From contig NZ_QETF01000001.1 of the NCBI RefSeq assembly GCF_003129565.1, positions 186,001 to 250,000 on the forward strand: a stretch of 64,000 nucleotides of DNA, written 5' to 3'. Each line of letters begins with the position of its first letter. Within the stretch, counting starts at the first letter, position 1. The notes beneath the pieces were generated by a model, which saw only the letters and a list, made by a program, of their open reading frames with translations, did no database searches and was not told the DNA's origin. Positions 26,873 through 38,112 of the stretch are shown in pieces. The position numbers and the translations under genes were made by a program. This stretch comes from Salibaculum griseiflavum (GTDB taxonomy: Bacteria > Pseudomonadota > Alphaproteobacteria > Rhodobacterales > Rhodobacteraceae).

Positions 26873-27772
26873 ATGGGTTTGACGGACAACATGCGTGGCG
26901 CGCTTTGGATGGCGTTGTCGATGACCAGTTTCGTGGTGAACGATACGTTCATGCGGCTGGCGTCGGACGCGGTGCCATTCTACCAGGCGATCTTTCTGCG
27001 GGGGCTGATGATCAGCATCGGCCTTGCAGCCATCGCCTGGTCGCGTGGGCATCTGCGCTACCGTCCGGCGCAACGGGACTGGGGCCTGATCGGGCTGCGC
27101 ACCCTGGCGGAAGTCATCGGAACCCTGCTGTTCCTGACGGCGCTTTTGCATATGGCCTTCGCCAACCTGTCCGCGATTTTGCAGGCATTGCCGCTGACGG
27201 TCTCCTTAGGGGCCGCGCTGGTGTTTCGTGAGCCGCTGGGTTGGCGGCGCCTGACGGCGATCCTGGTAGGGTTCGTCGGTGTGCTGCTTATCGTCCAACC
27301 GGGCACCGAGGCCTTCAACCTCTACGCGGTCCTTGGGGTTGCGACCGTTCTCGTCGTGACCGTCCGGGACCTGTCCGCACGCCGCCTCTCGCGGGACGTG
27401 CCCTCGGGCATCGTCGCCCTTGCGGCCGCCCTGGGCGGCACGGCCATGGGGGCGATCGGTGTCGCGGCGACGGGCGAGTGGGCGGCGCTTGCCCCGGTGT
27501 CCTGGATCTTCCTCGGATTGGCGGCCCTCTGCCTGATGGCCGGATACACGGCCTCGGTTTCAGCCATGCGATCGGGCGAAATCGGCTTCGTCGCGCCGTT
27601 TCGCTATACCTCTCTCCTGGTGGCATTGGTCATCGGGCTTGCGGTTTTCGACGAATGGCCCAACACGCTCGCACTGACAGGGGCCGTTCTGGTGGTCGGC
27701 ACGGGCCTTTTCACGCTCTATCGAGAACGCGAATTGACGCGCCGCACCACATTGGGGCTGCGGATTCGCTAG
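26873..27772 (+). CDS. DMT-superfamily permease (EamA family)
   Basis: A 299-residue integral membrane protein with about ten hydrophobic helices arranged as two EamA repeats, the second starting near residue 150 (LYAVLGVATVLVVTVRDLSA). Such proteins export metabolites or amino acids; the substrate cannot be read from sequence. ATG 26873 was used; GTG 26840 is an alternative in the same frame. The stop is followed at once by a hairpin that overlaps the -35 box of the rpsL promoter. Confidence 0.82.
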   Translation: MGLTDNMRGALWMALSMTSFVVNDTFMRLASDAVPFYQAIFLRGLMISIGLAAIAWSRGHLRYRPAQRDWGLIGLRTLAEVIGTLLFLTALLHMAFANLSAILQALPLTVSLGAALVFREPLGWRRLTAILVGFVGVLLIVQPGTEAFNLYAVLGVATVLVVTVRDLSARRLSRDVPSGIVALAAALGGTAMGAIGVAATGEWAALAPVSWIFLGLAALCLMAGYTASVSAMRSGEIGFVAPFRYTSLLVALVIGLAVFDEWPNTLALTGAVLVVGTGLFTLYRERELTRRTTLGLRIR

Positions 27773-27806
27773 GGCTGTTGACAGCCCTGCCGACTCTGCC
27801 TATAGA
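27771..27806 (+). promoter_or_regulatory. Strong promoter of the rpsL-rpsG-fusA-tuf operon
   Basis: A perfect TTGACA (27778-27783), a 17-base spacer and TATAGA (27801-27806): the best sigma-70-type promoter in the window. A perfect 7-base-pair inverted repeat (27771-27777 with 27782-27788) overlaps the -35 box and could act as a terminator stem for the preceding gene or as an operator. The rpsL leader would be about 220 bases. Confidence 0.85.
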
Positions 27807-28035
27807 CCGGCGCACTTGGCTGGGGCTTTGCGCCTCGCACCTGAGTATCAAAATTCCAGTGGTCAAGATCCGGCCTATTGTTGGCCCGATCCTCTGAATA
27901 ACCCACCGCACCGTTCCTCCGGTAAGGGAACGACTGCGGGCTTGTCGTGCTTTGTGGACGCATGAGGCGCGGAAATCGAAAACCGCGGACCATCAGGTTC
28001 GCTACACATGTGTAGGAAGTGGGGAACAAAGCCCA

Positions 28036-28407
28036 ATGCCAACGATCCAGCAGCTGATCCGGAAGCCCCGGCAGCCCAAAGTCAAACGTTCGAAGTCTCT
28101 TCACCTTGAAGGCAACCCGCAGAAGCGCGGCGTCTGCACGCGCGTCTATACCACGACGCCGAAGAAGCCGAACTCGGCCATGCGTAAGGTTGCCAAGGTG
28201 CGCCTGACCAACGGCTACGAGGTGATCAGCTACATTCCCGGCGAAAGCCACAACCTTCAGGAACACTCCGTCGTCCTGATCCGTGGCGGCCGTGTGAAAG
28301 ACCTTCCCGGTGTGCGCTACCACATCCTGCGTGGTGTGCTCGACACCCAGGGCGTCAAGGACCGGAAGCAGCGCCGTTCCAAGTACGGCGCCAAGCGTCC
28401 TAAGTAA
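28036..28407 (+). CDS. rpsL: 30S ribosomal protein S12
   Basis: A 123-residue S12 at the decoding centre. The streptomycin-related block [19 protein letters not shown] and the [10 protein letters not shown] region are both present. It starts at ATG 28036 after a long leader that contains a 14-base perfect palindrome at 28002-28015. It is first gene of the str operon, 12 bases before rpsG. Confidence 0.98.
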   Translation: MPTIQQLIRKPRQPKVKRSKSLHLEGNPQKRGVCTRVYTTTPKKPNSAMRKVAKVRLTNGYEVISYIPGESHNLQEHSVVLIRGGRVKDLPGVRYHILRGVLDTQGVKDRKQRRSKYGAKRPK

Positions 28408-28419
28408 GAGGAAGAACAG

Positions 28420-28890
28420 ATGTCTCGTCGTCACGCCGCAGAGAAGCGCGAAGTCCTGCCCGACGCCAAATATGGCGACCGGGTTCTCACCAAGTTCATG
28501 AACAACCTGATGTACCACGGCAAGAAATCCGCCGCGGAACGCATCGTCTACGGCGCCTTCGATCGCGTCGAGGACAAGCTGAAGAAGGCCCCCGTGGAAG
28601 TGTTCCACGAGGCGCTGGACAACATCAAGCCGGCCGTCGAGGTCCGTTCGCGCCGCGTTGGTGGTGCCACCTACCAGGTGCCCGTCGAAGTGCGCCCCGA
28701 GCGCCGCGAGGCCTTGGCGATCCGCTGGCTGATCACCGCCGCCCGTTCGCGCAACGAGAACACCATGGAAGAGCGCCTGGCCGGTGAGCTTCTGGACGCC
28801 GTCAACGGCCGCGGCACCGCGGTCAAGAAGCGCGAAGACACCCACAAGATGGCCGACGCCAACAAGGCGTTCAGCCACTACCGCTGGTAA
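28420..28890 (+). CDS. rpsG: 30S ribosomal protein S7
   Basis: A 156-residue S7 that nucleates assembly of the 30S head. The N-terminus [19 protein letters not shown] and the [12 protein letters not shown] strand are typical. The spacer to rpsL is only 12 bases, so the S7-binding regulatory hairpin found between these genes in Escherichia coli is absent here. fusA begins 15 bases later. Confidence 0.98.
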   Translation: MSRRHAAEKREVLPDAKYGDRVLTKFMNNLMYHGKKSAAERIVYGAFDRVEDKLKKAPVEVFHEALDNIKPAVEVRSRRVGGATYQVPVEVRPERREALAIRWLITAARSRNENTMEERLAGELLDAVNGRGTAVKKREDTHKMADANKAFSHYRW

Positions 28891-28905
28891 CAGGATACCA
28901 TAGAC

Positions 28906-31029
28906 ATGGCACGCGACTATCCCCTCGAAAGATACCGTAACTTCGGGATCATGGCCCATATCGACGCAGGCAAGACCACCTGCTCGGAGCGGATCCTGTT
29001 CTACACCGGCAAGTCCCATAACATCGGCGAAGTCCATGACGGCGCCGCCACCATGGACTGGATGGAGCAGGAGCAGGAGCGTGGCATCACGATCACCTCG
29101 GCTGCGACCACCACCTTCTGGCAGTGGCAGGAAGACCCGACCGCCGAAGGCACCTACGACACCAAGTACCGGATGAACATCATCGACACGCCCGGCCACG
29201 TGGACTTCACCATCGAGGTGGAACGCTCGCTGGCCGTGCTTGACGGTGCCGTTGCCGTGCTGGACGCCAATGCCGGTGTCGAGCCCCAGACCGAAACCGT
29301 CTGGCGCCAGGCCGACCGCTACAAGGTTCCGCGGATCGTCTTCGTCAACAAGATGGACAAGATCGGCGCCGACTTCTTCAACTGCGTGAAGATGATCGAA
29401 GAGCGCACCGGTGCGATCCCCGCTCCGATCCAGTTCCCCATCGGCGCCGAGAACGAGCTGGAAGGCATCGTCGACCTGGTGACCATGGAAGAATGGACCT
29501 GGAAGGGCGAAGACCTGGGTGCATCCTGGACCCGTCAGCCGATCCGCGACAGCCTCAAGGAGCTGGCCGAGGAATGGCGCGGCAAGCTGATCGAGAACGC
29601 CGTCGAAATGGACGACGACGCCATGATGGCCTATCTCGAAGGCGAAGAGCCCGACATCCCGACTCTGCGCAAGCTGATCCGCAAGGGCACGCTGGAACTC
29701 AAGTTCGTTCCGGTCCTGGGTGGCTCTGCCTTCAAGAACAAGGGTGTCCAGCCGCTGTTGAACGCCGTTGTCGACTACCTGCCCAGCCCGCTGGACGTGG
29801 TCGATTACATGGGCTTCGCGCCGGATGACGAAACCGAGACCCGCAACATCCCGCGTCGTGCCGATGACGACATGCCGTTCGCCGGCCTCGCCTTCAAGAT
29901 CATGAACGACCCCTTCGTCGGTTCGCTGACCTTCACCCGCATCTATTCGGGCGTCCTGAACAAGGGCGACAGCATCCTGAACTCGACCAAGGGCAAGAAA
30001 GAGCGCATCGGTCGTATGATGATGATGCACTCGAACGATCGCGAAGAGATCGAAGAGGCATTCGCCGGTGACATCATCGCGCTGGCCGGTCTGAAGGACA
30101 CGACCACCGGGGACACGCTGTGCGACGCCAAGGCGCCCGTGGTTCTGGAAACCATGACCTTCCCCGATCCGGTGATCGAGATCGCCGTGGAGCCCAAGAC
30201 CAAGGGCGACCAGGAGAAGATGTCGCAGGGTCTGGCCCGTCTGGCCGCCGAGGACCCGTCCTTCCGCGTGGAAACCGACCTGGAATCGGGTCAGACCATC
30301 ATGAAGGGCATGGGCGAACTCCACCTCGACATCCTCGTCGACCGCCTGAAGCGCGAATTCAAGGTCGAAGCCAATATCGGTGCGCCGCAGGTGGCCTATC
30401 GCGAGACCATCGGTCACGAGGTCGAGCACACCTACACCCACAAGAAGCAGTCGGGTGGCTCCGGTCAGTTCGCCGAGGTCAAGCTGATCATCTCGCCGAC
30501 CGAACCGGGCGAAGGCTACTCCTTCGAATCCCGCATCGTCGGTGGCTCCGTGCCCAAGGAATACATTCCGGGCGTGGAGAAGGGCATCGAGTCGGTCATG
30601 GAATCGGGCCCGCTGGCCGGCTTCCCGGTGATCGATTTCAAGGTGGCCCTGATCGACGGTAAGTTCCACGACGTGGACTCCAGCGTCCTGGCCTTCGAAA
30701 TCGCCGCCCGCATGGCGATGCGTGAAGGTCTGCGCAAGGCTGGCGCCAAGCTGCTCGAACCGATGATGAAGGTCGAGGTGATCACCCCGGAGGAATATAC
30801 CGGCGGCATCATCGGCGACCTGACCTCGCGTCGGGGGCAGGTGTCGGGTCAGGAACCCCGCGGCAACGCCATCGCCATCGCGGCGGACGTTCCGCTGGCC
30901 AACATGTTCGGCTACATCAACACGCTGCGTTCCATGTCTTCGGGCCGTGCGCAGTTCACCATGCAGTTCTCGCACTACGATCCGGTGCCGCAGAACATCA
31001 GCGACGAAATCCAGGCGAAATACGCCTGA
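28906..31029 (+). CDS. fusA: Translation elongation factor G
   Basis: A 707-residue EF-G that drives ribosomal translocation. GTPase motifs are AHIDAGKTT (17-25), [12 protein letters not shown] and [10 protein letters not shown]. Domains II to V follow with the family block [16 protein letters not shown] near the end. It is third in the str operon. A GC-rich hairpin (31041-31062) separates it from tuf. Confidence 0.98.
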   Translation: MARDYPLERYRNFGIMAHIDAGKTTCSERILFYTGKSHNIGEVHDGAATMDWMEQEQERGITITSAATTTFWQWQEDPTAEGTYDTKYRMNIIDTPGHVDFTIEVERSLAVLDGAVAVLDANAGVEPQTETVWRQADRYKVPRIVFVNKMDKIGADFFNCVKMIEERTGAIPAPIQFPIGAENELEGIVDLVTMEEWTWKGEDLGASWTRQPIRDSLKELAEEWRGKLIENAVEMDDDAMMAYLEGEEPDIPTLRKLIRKGTLELKFVPVLGGSAFKNKGVQPLLNAVVDYLPSPLDVVDYMGFAPDDETETRNIPRRADDDMPFAGLAFKIMNDPFVGSLTFTRIYSGVLNKGDSILNSTKGKKERIGRMMMMHSNDREEIEEAFAGDIIALAGLKDTTTGDTLCDAKAPVVLETMTFPDPVIEIAVEPKTKGDQEKMSQGLARLAAEDPSFRVETDLESGQTIMKGMGELHLDILVDRLKREFKVEANIGAPQVAYRETIGHEVEHTYTHKKQSGGSGQFAEVKLIISPTEPGEGYSFESRIVGGSVPKEYIPGVEKGIESVMESGPLAGFPVIDFKVALIDGKFHDVDSSVLAFEIAARMAMREGLRKAGAKLLEPMMKVEVITPEEYTGGIIGDLTSRRGQVSGQEPRGNAIAIAADVPLANMFGYINTLRSMSSGRAQFTMQFSHYDPVPQNISDEIQAKYA

Positions 31030-31040
31030 TCAGGGTAAAT

Positions 31041-31062
31041 CGGCGGGCCGCCCGGCCCGCCG
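31041..31062 (+). promoter_or_regulatory. GC-rich hairpin between fusA and tuf copy 2
   Basis: A perfect 9-base-pair stem (31041-31049 with 31054-31062) and a four-base loop, without a T-run. It ends 21 bases before the tuf start. It may stabilise or process the messenger; it does not look like a terminator. Confidence 0.6.
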
Positions 31063-31083
31063 CGACAGTCAAAGGAGGCCACC

Positions 31084-32259
<1,176 letters not shown>

Positions 32260-32281
32260 TCAAGGCGGACGTTTGACCAAC

Positions 32282-32305
32282 GGGGTGGGCCGCAATGCCC
32301 ACCCC
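32282..32305 (+). promoter_or_regulatory. Hairpin between tuf copy 2 and rpsJ
   Basis: A perfect 9-base-pair stem (32282-32290 with 32297-32305), six-base loop, no T-run. It lies in the 125-base leader of rpsJ and could be a regulatory or processing element. No promoter was recognised in this gap. Confidence 0.5.
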
Positions 32306-32384
32306 CCTGCAATTCAGGGTTCGACGTGGGGGCGCAATCCCGTGAGCTCCACCTCTCAATCCTCAGCCTAAGAGGGCGCGAAAA

Positions 32385-32699
32385 ATGGCAATCGCTAGCC
32401 AAAATATCCGCATCCGGCTCAAGGCCTTCGATTACCGCGTGCTGGACGCCAGCACCCAGGAAATCGTCAACACGGCCAAGCGCACCGGTGCGTCGGTTCG
32501 GGGTCCGATCCCGCTTCCGAACAAGATCGAGAAGTTCACCGTTCTGCGTGGACCTCACGTTGACAAGAAATCCCGCGACCAGTTCGAGATCCGCACGCAT
32601 AAGCGTCTGCTCGACATCGTGGACCCGACCCCGCAGACCGTGGACGCGCTGATGAAGCTCGACCTCGCGGCCGGCGTGGATGTCGAGATCAAGGTTTAA
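32385..32699 (+). CDS. rpsJ: 30S ribosomal protein S10 / NusE
   Basis: A 104-residue S10 with [14 protein letters not shown] at the N-terminus and [20 protein letters not shown] in the long loop. It is a 30S head protein and, as NusE, an antitermination factor that contacts NusG. It is first in the S10 cluster. An AGAGGG site precedes ATG 32385. Confidence 0.97.
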   Translation: MAIASQNIRIRLKAFDYRVLDASTQEIVNTAKRTGASVRGPIPLPNKIEKFTVLRGPHVDKKSRDQFEIRTHKRLLDIVDPTPQTVDALMKLDLAAGVDVEIKV

Positions 32700-32714
32700 G
32701 GGGGGCAATCGGAT

Positions 32715-33551
32715 ATGTTGCGCTCTGGTGTTATCGCAAAGAAGGTCGGGATGACCCGTATCTTCCAGGAAGACGGTCGGCAGATTCCTGTGACCGTTCT
32801 CCAACTCGACAAGCTGCAGGTCGTGGCCCAGCGGACCGCCGAAAAGGATGGCTACAGCGCCGTTCAGCTTGGCGCCGGTACGGCCAAGGCCAAGCGGACC
32901 TCCGCGCCGATGCGCGGTCACTTCGCCAAGGCGAAGGTCGAGCCGAAGCGGAAAGTCGCGGAATTCCGCGTCGATCCGGAAAACCTGATCAATGTCGGCG
33001 AGGAAATCATCGCCAGCCACTACTTCGAGGGCCAGTTCGTCGATGTCAGCGGCACGTCGATCGGTAAAGGCTTTGCCGGTGCCATGAAGCGGCACAATTT
33101 CGGCGGCCTGCGCGCCACGCACGGTGTGTCGATCAGCCACCGCTCGCACGGCTCCACCGGCCAGTGTCAGGACCCCGGCAAGGTGTTCAAGGGCAAGAAG
33201 ATGGCCGGCCACATGGGGGCCGCCAAGGTCACCACGCAGAACCTGCAGGTGGTCCGCACCGATGCCGACCGTGGCCTGATCATGGTCAAGGGCGCGGTGC
33301 CGGGTTCCAAGGGCAGCTGGGTCACCATCAAGGATGCGGTCAAGAAGCCGATCCCTGAAAACGTGATCTACCCGGCCGCTCTGAAATCCGCCGCCGAGGA
33401 AGCCGAACGTCTGGCCGAGGAAGCCGCTGCACAGGCTGCTGCCGAAGAGGAAGCCGCCGCCAAGGCCGCTGCCGAGGCAGAGCAGGCTGCGATGGAGGCC
33501 GCCGAAGCAGAAGAGTCCGCGCCGGAAGGAGGCGAATCCGATGAAAGCTGA
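32715..33551 (+). CDS. rplC: 50S ribosomal protein L3 with acidic C-terminal extension
   Basis: A 278-residue L3. The core ends near residue 224; the signature GMRGHF-like region and [20 protein letters not shown] are intact. Residues 225-278 form an Ala/Glu-rich tail ([19 protein letters not shown] and onward) with a predicted helical, strongly acidic character, absent from the 209-residue Escherichia coli protein. The stop lies inside rplD: the reading frames overlap by 11 bases. Confidence 0.96.
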   Translation: MLRSGVIAKKVGMTRIFQEDGRQIPVTVLQLDKLQVVAQRTAEKDGYSAVQLGAGTAKAKRTSAPMRGHFAKAKVEPKRKVAEFRVDPENLINVGEEIIASHYFEGQFVDVSGTSIGKGFAGAMKRHNFGGLRATHGVSISHRSHGSTGQCQDPGKVFKGKKMAGHMGAAKVTTQNLQVVRTDADRGLIMVKGAVPGSKGSWVTIKDAVKKPIPENVIYPAALKSAAEEAERLAEEAAAQAAAEEEAAAKAAAEAEQAAMEAAEAEESAPEGGESDES

Positions 33552-34158
33552 TGCGATCAAACTGGACGGCAAGAAGGCCGGCTCCGTGGAGCTGTCTGAC
33601 GACGTCTTCGGCCTGGAACCGCGTGCCGACATCCTGCACCGCGTGGTCCGCTGGCAGCGTAACAACGCCCAGGCCGGCACTCACAAGGTCAAGACCCGCT
33701 CGGAAACCAGCTACTCGACCAAGAAGATCTATCGCCAGAAGGGCACCGGCGGCGCACGCCACGGGGACCGCAACGCACCGATCTTCCGCAAGGGCGGTAT
33801 CTACAAGGGACCGACCCCGCGTAGCCACGGCCATGAGCTGACCAAGAAGTTCCGCAAGCTCGGTCTCAAGCACGCCCTGTCCGCCAAGGTGAAGGCCGGC
33901 GAACTGGTCGTGATCGAGAACGCCGAAGCCGACGGCAAGACCGCGGCGCTGGCCAAGCAGGTGAACGCCCTTGGCTGGAAGCGTGCGCTGGTCATCGACG
34001 GGGCCGAGGTGAACGAAGGGTTCGCCAAGGCTGCCCGCAACATCGCCAACCTGGACGTTCTGCCCTCGATGGGTGCCAACGTCTACGACATCCTCAAGTC
34101 GGATACGCTTGTCCTGACAAAGGCGGGTGTCGAAGCTCTGGAGGCTCGACTGAAATGA
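33541..34158 (+). CDS. rplD: 50S ribosomal protein L4
   Basis: A 205-residue L4 with the extended loop [19 protein letters not shown] that lines the peptide exit tunnel. In Escherichia coli L4 represses the S10 operon; whether it does so here is unknown. ATG 33541 is preceded by GGAAGGAGG within the end of rplC, so the two are coupled. Its stop overlaps rplW by four bases. Confidence 0.97.
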   Translation: MKADAIKLDGKKAGSVELSDDVFGLEPRADILHRVVRWQRNNAQAGTHKVKTRSETSYSTKKIYRQKGTGGARHGDRNAPIFRKGGIYKGPTPRSHGHELTKKFRKLGLKHALSAKVKAGELVVIENAEADGKTAALAKQVNALGWKRALVIDGAEVNEGFAKAARNIANLDVLPSMGANVYDILKSDTLVLTKAGVEALEARLK

Positions 34159-34451
34159 GTGCCAAGGCAGAACATTACGACGTGATCCGCAAGCCGGTCA
34201 TCACCGAGAAATCCACCATGGCTTCCGAAGCCAATGCCGTGGTTTTCGAAGTGGCGATCGACGCGAACAAGCCGCAGATCAAAGAGGCCGTCGAAAGCCT
34301 GTTTGGTGTGAAGGTGAAGGCGGTCAACACCACGATCACCAAAGGCAAGGTCAAGCGGTTCCGCGGCCAGCTGGGCACCCGCAAGGATGTCAAGAAAGCC
34401 TACGTCACCCTCGAAGAGGGCAACACCATTGACGTGAGCACCGGCCTTTAA
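34155..34451 (+). CDS. rplW: 50S ribosomal protein L23
   Basis: A 98-residue L23 located near the exit tunnel, where it docks trigger factor and SRP. It has [11 protein letters not shown] at the N-terminus and the [19 protein letters not shown] block. ATG overlaps the rplD stop (ATGA). A terminator-like hairpin follows before rplB. Confidence 0.97.
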   Translation: MSAKAEHYDVIRKPVITEKSTMASEANAVVFEVAIDANKPQIKEAVESLFGVKVKAVNTTITKGKVKRFRGQLGTRKDVKKAYVTLEEGNTIDVSTGL

Positions 34452-34469
34452 TAGGTAGCACCATCCGTC

Positions 34470-34501
34470 AAGCCCCGGATTCGTCCGGGGCTTGGCCTTT
34501 T
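34470..34501 (+). terminator. Terminator-like hairpin between rplW and rplB
   Basis: A perfect 10-base-pair stem (34470-34479 with 34484-34493) with a TTCG tetraloop, then GGCCTTTTC. The T-run starts four bases after the stem, so termination may be partial. It lies in a 152-base gap within the S10 cluster. Confidence 0.6.
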
Positions 34502-34603
34502 CATGTAACGGGCCTGTTTCGCCCAACTCGAACCGGGGACCTTCGGGGCCCTTCACCACATAGGCCTCTGACCAGGCCGCAAAGCAACGGAAAGACAGTA
34601 AAC

Positions 34604-35446
34604 ATGGCACTCAAGTCGTATAAACCGACGACGCCGGGCCAGCGTGGGCTGGTTCTGATCGACCGTTCGGAGCTTTGGAAAGGTCGCCCTGTCAAGTCCC
34701 TCACCGAGGGCCTGACGAAGAATGGCGGTCGGAACAACACCGGACGGATTACCGCGCGTCGTCGCGGCGGTGGGGCAAAGCGCCTCTACCGGATCGTGGA
34801 TTTCAAGCGCACCAAGACCGACGTCGAAGCCGTGGTCGTGCGTATCGAATATGACCCGAACCGCACCGCCTTCATCGCCCTGATTCAATACACCGATGGC
34901 GAACAGGCCTATATCCTTGCCCCGCAGCGTCTGGCTGTTGGCGACAAGGTGGTCGCGAGCGCCAAGGCCGACATCAAGCCCGGCAACGCCATGCCCTTCA
35001 GCGGCATGCCCATCGGGACAATCGTCCACAACATCGAGCTGAAGCCCGGCAAGGGCGGCCAGATCGCACGCGCCGCGGGCACCTATGCCCAATTCGTCGG
35101 CCGTGACGGTGGCTATGCCCAGATCCGCCTGTCTTCGGGCGAACTGCGCATGGTGCGCCAGGAATGCATGGCCACGGTCGGCGCGGTGTCGAACCCGGAC
35201 AACTCCAACCAGAACTTCGGCAAGGCCGGTCGCACCCGCCACATGGGCAAGCGTCCGTCGGTCCGTGGTGTCGTCATGAACCCGATCGATCACCCCCATG
35301 GTGGTGGTGAAGGCCGGACCTCTGGTGGTCGTCACCCCGTTTCGCCGTGGGGCAAGCCCACCAAGGGCAAGCGTACACGCAACAAGAACAAGGCGTCGCA
35401 GAAGCTGATCATCCGCTCGCGTCACGCCAAGAAGAAAGGGCGCTAA
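34604..35446 (+). CDS. rplB: 50S ribosomal protein L2
   Basis: A 280-residue L2, required for peptidyl-transferase activity and subunit association. The [13 protein letters not shown] motif near the C-terminus includes the conserved histidine. Length is standard. It follows the rplW hairpin and precedes rpsS by three bases. No promoter was identified in the preceding gap. Confidence 0.97.
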   Translation: MALKSYKPTTPGQRGLVLIDRSELWKGRPVKSLTEGLTKNGGRNNTGRITARRRGGGAKRLYRIVDFKRTKTDVEAVVVRIEYDPNRTAFIALIQYTDGEQAYILAPQRLAVGDKVVASAKADIKPGNAMPFSGMPIGTIVHNIELKPGKGGQIARAAGTYAQFVGRDGGYAQIRLSSGELRMVRQECMATVGAVSNPDNSNQNFGKAGRTRHMGKRPSVRGVVMNPIDHPHGGGEGRTSGGRHPVSPWGKPTKGKRTRNKNKASQKLIIRSRHAKKKGR

Positions 35447-35449
35447 GAT

Positions 35450-35728
35450 ATGGCTCGCTCTGTATGGAAAGGCCCGTTTGTCGACAGCTTCGTGCTCAAG
35501 AAAGCCGAAGCTGCGCGCGAAAGCGGCCGTAACGATGTGATCAAGATCTGGTCGCGCCGCTCGACGATCCTGCCCCAATTCGTGGGTCTGACGTTCGGCG
35601 TCTATAACGGCCACAAGCACGTTCCCGTGAACGTAACCGAGGACATGATCGGTCAGAAATTCGGTGAATATTCGCCGACCCGTACCTACTACGGGCACGC
35701 TGCCGACAAGAAAGCGAAGCGGAAGTAA
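35450..35728 (+). CDS. rpsS: 30S ribosomal protein S19
   Basis: A 92-residue S19 of the 30S head. [10 protein letters not shown] at the start and [20 protein letters not shown] in the middle are diagnostic. It is three bases from both rplB and rplV, tightly packed in the S10 cluster. Confidence 0.97.
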   Translation: MARSVWKGPFVDSFVLKKAEAARESGRNDVIKIWSRRSTILPQFVGLTFGVYNGHKHVPVNVTEDMIGQKFGEYSPTRTYYGHAADKKAKRK

Positions 35729-35731
35729 GTC

Positions 35732-36112
35732 ATGGGCAAGGATAAAAACCCCCGCCGCGTGGCAGAAAACGAAGCAATGGCGAAAACCCGCATGCTTCGC
35801 ACCAGCCCGCAGAAACTGAACCTCGTCGCCGGCATGATCCGCGGCAAGAAGGTGGAAACCGCCCTGAACGACCTGACCTTCTCCAAGAAGCGTGTCGCCC
35901 AGGACGTCAAGAAATGCCTTCAGTCCGCCATCGCCAACGCCGAGAACAACCACAATCTCGACGTCGACGAACTGGTCGTGGCCGAGGCTTATGTCGGCAA
36001 GAACCTGACCATGAAGCGCGGTCGTCCGCGGGCTCGTGGCCGGTTTGGCCGCATCCTGAAGCCGTTCGCGGAAATCACCATCAAGGTGCGTCAAGTTGAG
36101 GAGCAAGCCTAA
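35732..36112 (+). CDS. rplV: 50S ribosomal protein L22
   Basis: A 126-residue L22 that lines the exit tunnel. It has the [17 protein letters not shown] block and the tunnel hairpin [14 protein letters not shown]. Its short basic N-terminal extension ([16 protein letters not shown]) is usual in Rhodobacterales. Its last base is the first base of rpsC (TAATG). Confidence 0.97.
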   Translation: MGKDKNPRRVAENEAMAKTRMLRTSPQKLNLVAGMIRGKKVETALNDLTFSKKRVAQDVKKCLQSAIANAENNHNLDVDELVVAEAYVGKNLTMKRGRPRARGRFGRILKPFAEITIKVRQVEEQA

Positions 36113-36819
36113 TGGGTAACAAAGTCAATCCCGTCGGAATGCGCCTCCAGGTCAACCGCACCTGGGACAGCCGCTGGTATGCCGACACCAAGGATTACGG
36201 TGATCTTCTTCTCGAAGACCTCAAGATCCGTGATTTCATCAAGGAAGAGTGCAAGCAGGCCGGTGTTGCCCGTGTGATCATCGAACGTCCGCACAAGAAG
36301 TGCCGCGTCACGATCCACACCGCACGCCCCGGCGTCATCATCGGCAAGAAAGGCGCGGATATCGAAACGCTGCGCAAGAAAATCGCCGCGATGACCGACA
36401 GCGAACTGCACCTGAACATCGTCGAAGTGCGCAAGCCCGAGCTTGACGCCCAGCTGGTCGGCGAAAGCATCGCCCAGCAGCTGGAACGTCGTGTTTCGTT
36501 CCGTCGCGCCATGAAGCGGGCCGTGCAGAACGCCATGCGTATGGGCGCCCTCGGCATCCGTGTGAACCTGGCTGGCCGCCTTGGCGGCGCCGAGATCGCC
36601 CGGACCGAATGGTACCGCGAGGGCCGCGTGCCCCTGCACACCCTGCGGGCCGATATCGACTACGCGCATAGCGAAGCCATGACGCCTTACGGCATCATCG
36701 GGATCAAGGTCTGGATCTTCAAAGGCGAGATCATGGAGCACGATCCGTCCGCGCGCGATCGCAAGCAACAAGAGCTGCAAGACGGCCCCGCCCCGCGCGG
36801 CGCCGGCGGCCGTCGCTAA
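36112..36819 (+). CDS. rpsC: 30S ribosomal protein S3
   Basis: A 235-residue S3 with an N-terminal KH domain ([18 protein letters not shown]) and the C-terminal domain signature [20 protein letters not shown]. It sits at the messenger entry channel. The start overlaps the rplV stop by one base. Confidence 0.97.
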   Translation: MGNKVNPVGMRLQVNRTWDSRWYADTKDYGDLLLEDLKIRDFIKEECKQAGVARVIIERPHKKCRVTIHTARPGVIIGKKGADIETLRKKIAAMTDSELHLNIVEVRKPELDAQLVGESIAQQLERRVSFRRAMKRAVQNAMRMGALGIRVNLAGRLGGAEIARTEWYREGRVPLHTLRADIDYAHSEAMTPYGIIGIKVWIFKGEIMEHDPSARDRKQQELQDGPAPRGAGGRR

Positions 36820-36832
36820 GGAGGACTGAACC

Positions 36833-37246
36833 ATGCTTCAGCCAAAGCGCACAAAATTCCGCAAGATGCACAAGGGCCGCATTCGTGGCGAGGCGAAGGG
36901 CGGGTCCGACCTGAACTTCGGCACCTATGGCCTCAAGGCGGTCGAGCCCGAGCGCGTCAGCGCCCGTCAGATCGAAGCCGCACGTCGTGCCATGACGCGT
37001 CACATGAAGCGCCAGGGCCGCGTTTGGATCCGTATCTTCCCGGACACCCCCGTGACCGCCAAGCCCATCGAAGTGCGTATGGGTAAGGGTAAAGGCTCTG
37101 TTGACCGCTGGGTCTGCAAAGTGAAGCCCGGCCGCGTGATGTTCGAGATCGACGGCGTCAGCGAAACCGTTGCCCGCGAGGCCCTGCGCCTAGCCGCGAT
37201 GAAGCTGCCGGTCAAGACCCGGACAGTCGTTCGCGAGGATTGGTAG
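36833..37246 (+). CDS. rplP: 50S ribosomal protein L16
   Basis: A 137-residue L16 that contacts A-site t[23 protein letters not shown] and the [12 protein letters not shown] block are intact. The basic [11 protein letters not shown] loop contains the region where Escherichia coli L16 is hydroxylated on arginine. It is the last plus-strand gene before a strong terminator. L29, normally next, comes only after two minus-strand genes. Confidence 0.97.
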   Translation: MLQPKRTKFRKMHKGRIRGEAKGGSDLNFGTYGLKAVEPERVSARQIEAARRAMTRHMKRQGRVWIRIFPDTPVTAKPIEVRMGKGKGSVDRWVCKVKPGRVMFEIDGVSETVAREALRLAAMKLPVKTRTVVREDW

Positions 37247-37313
37247 AACCAATCCCCGGGTGCGGGTAAACGATTGACGCAGTCAATTGCGGCCGCACAG
37301 GCTCAAGAATAAT

Positions 37314-37351
37314 GAAACCCCCGCCGGGAAACTGGCGGGGGTTTCGTTTTT
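37314..37351 (+). terminator. Strong intrinsic terminator after rplP
   Basis: A perfect 12-base-pair stem (37314-37325 with 37334-37345), eight-base loop, followed by GTTTTTGC. On the other strand the stem is followed by ATTATTC, so it may also end the minus-strand pair. This closes the first half of the S10 cluster. Confidence 0.92.
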
Positions 37352-37352
37352 G

Positions 37353-38033
37353 CTACCCCGCATCGGGCCAGATCGCGCGCAACGACCCGTCGAAAGTGGC
37401 CCAGGTCATCGTGGCCTTGTTGCCCGCATAGCCGTGGTAATAGGACCGCCCGTTGGGCAAGGGCAGGCCGGCCCAGATGCGGGCGAGGCTGTGCATGAAC
37501 CGGGCCCGGGGCAGAGTGCCGGATTCGAAATCCTTCAACCCCGCCTCTTCCAACAGGACGATGGCCAGACGGTCCTGCACATCGGGCGTAAAACGGGTCT
37601 GGGCGGGCAACCCCTCCGCCCGGACAAGGCGACGCAGGGTCGCCGGTATGAACTGGTAGCGCCCGATCGCGTGGGGCTGGCCGGGGGTGGCGTCGATCCA
37701 GGCGTCGATCTCGGCCAGGGTCAGCGCGGTGGGCGGCCCTGGCGGGAGGATACGCGCGCCATGCTGCACGGCGTCGTAATTGGCCGGCCCCGCCTCGGCC
37801 CGCGCGATGAGGGTCAGAAGCCGGTCGATCCGGTTGCTGTCATGGGGCGTGGTCAGCGCGGCGGGCTGCCGCAGAACCGCCCGGAACAGCCCGGCCTCGG
37901 CCCCGGCGAACAGGCTGCCCGGCGCGGCGTGCGACACCGGCGAGGGGGCTGATCTGGGGAAGAGCGACTGCAATTCGCCCGCCGCCCCGCTCGCCAGCCA
38001 GATGAACACCATTGCCAAAAGTCGCCCCGCCAT
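37353..38033 (-). CDS. Predicted secreted lysozyme-like protein
   Basis: A 226-residue protein with an N-terminal signal-like segment (LLAMVFIWLASGAAG). The body resembles lysozyme-fold muramidases of the GH104 type: LIARAEAGPANYDAV with the candidate catalytic glutamate, then AIGRYQFIPATLRRL, FTPDVQDRLAIVLLEEAGL and SYYHGYAGNKATMT. The AIGRYQF and QDR patterns are shared with that fold. It would act on peptidoglycan in the periplasm, but catalysis is not shown. It lies inside the ribosomal cluster on the opposite strand, 79 bases after the oxygenase gene, and is probably co-transcribed with it. Confidence 0.65.
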   Translation of the reverse strand: MAGRLLAMVFIWLASGAAGELQSLFPRSAPSPVSHAAPGSLFAGAEAGLFRAVLRQPAALTTPHDSNRIDRLLTLIARAEAGPANYDAVQHGARILPPGPPTALTLAEIDAWIDATPGQPHAIGRYQFIPATLRRLVRAEGLPAQTRFTPDVQDRLAIVLLEEAGLKDFESGTLPRARFMHSLARIWAGLPLPNGRSYYHGYAGNKATMTWATFDGSLRAIWPDAG

Positions 38034-38112
38034 TCTGGCCGCCTCCGAAAATTGGAATTGGCCTGGTTATGGCGCGCGACTCTTTCTCAATGCTTTCCGC
38101 GGCAGGGGCGGT

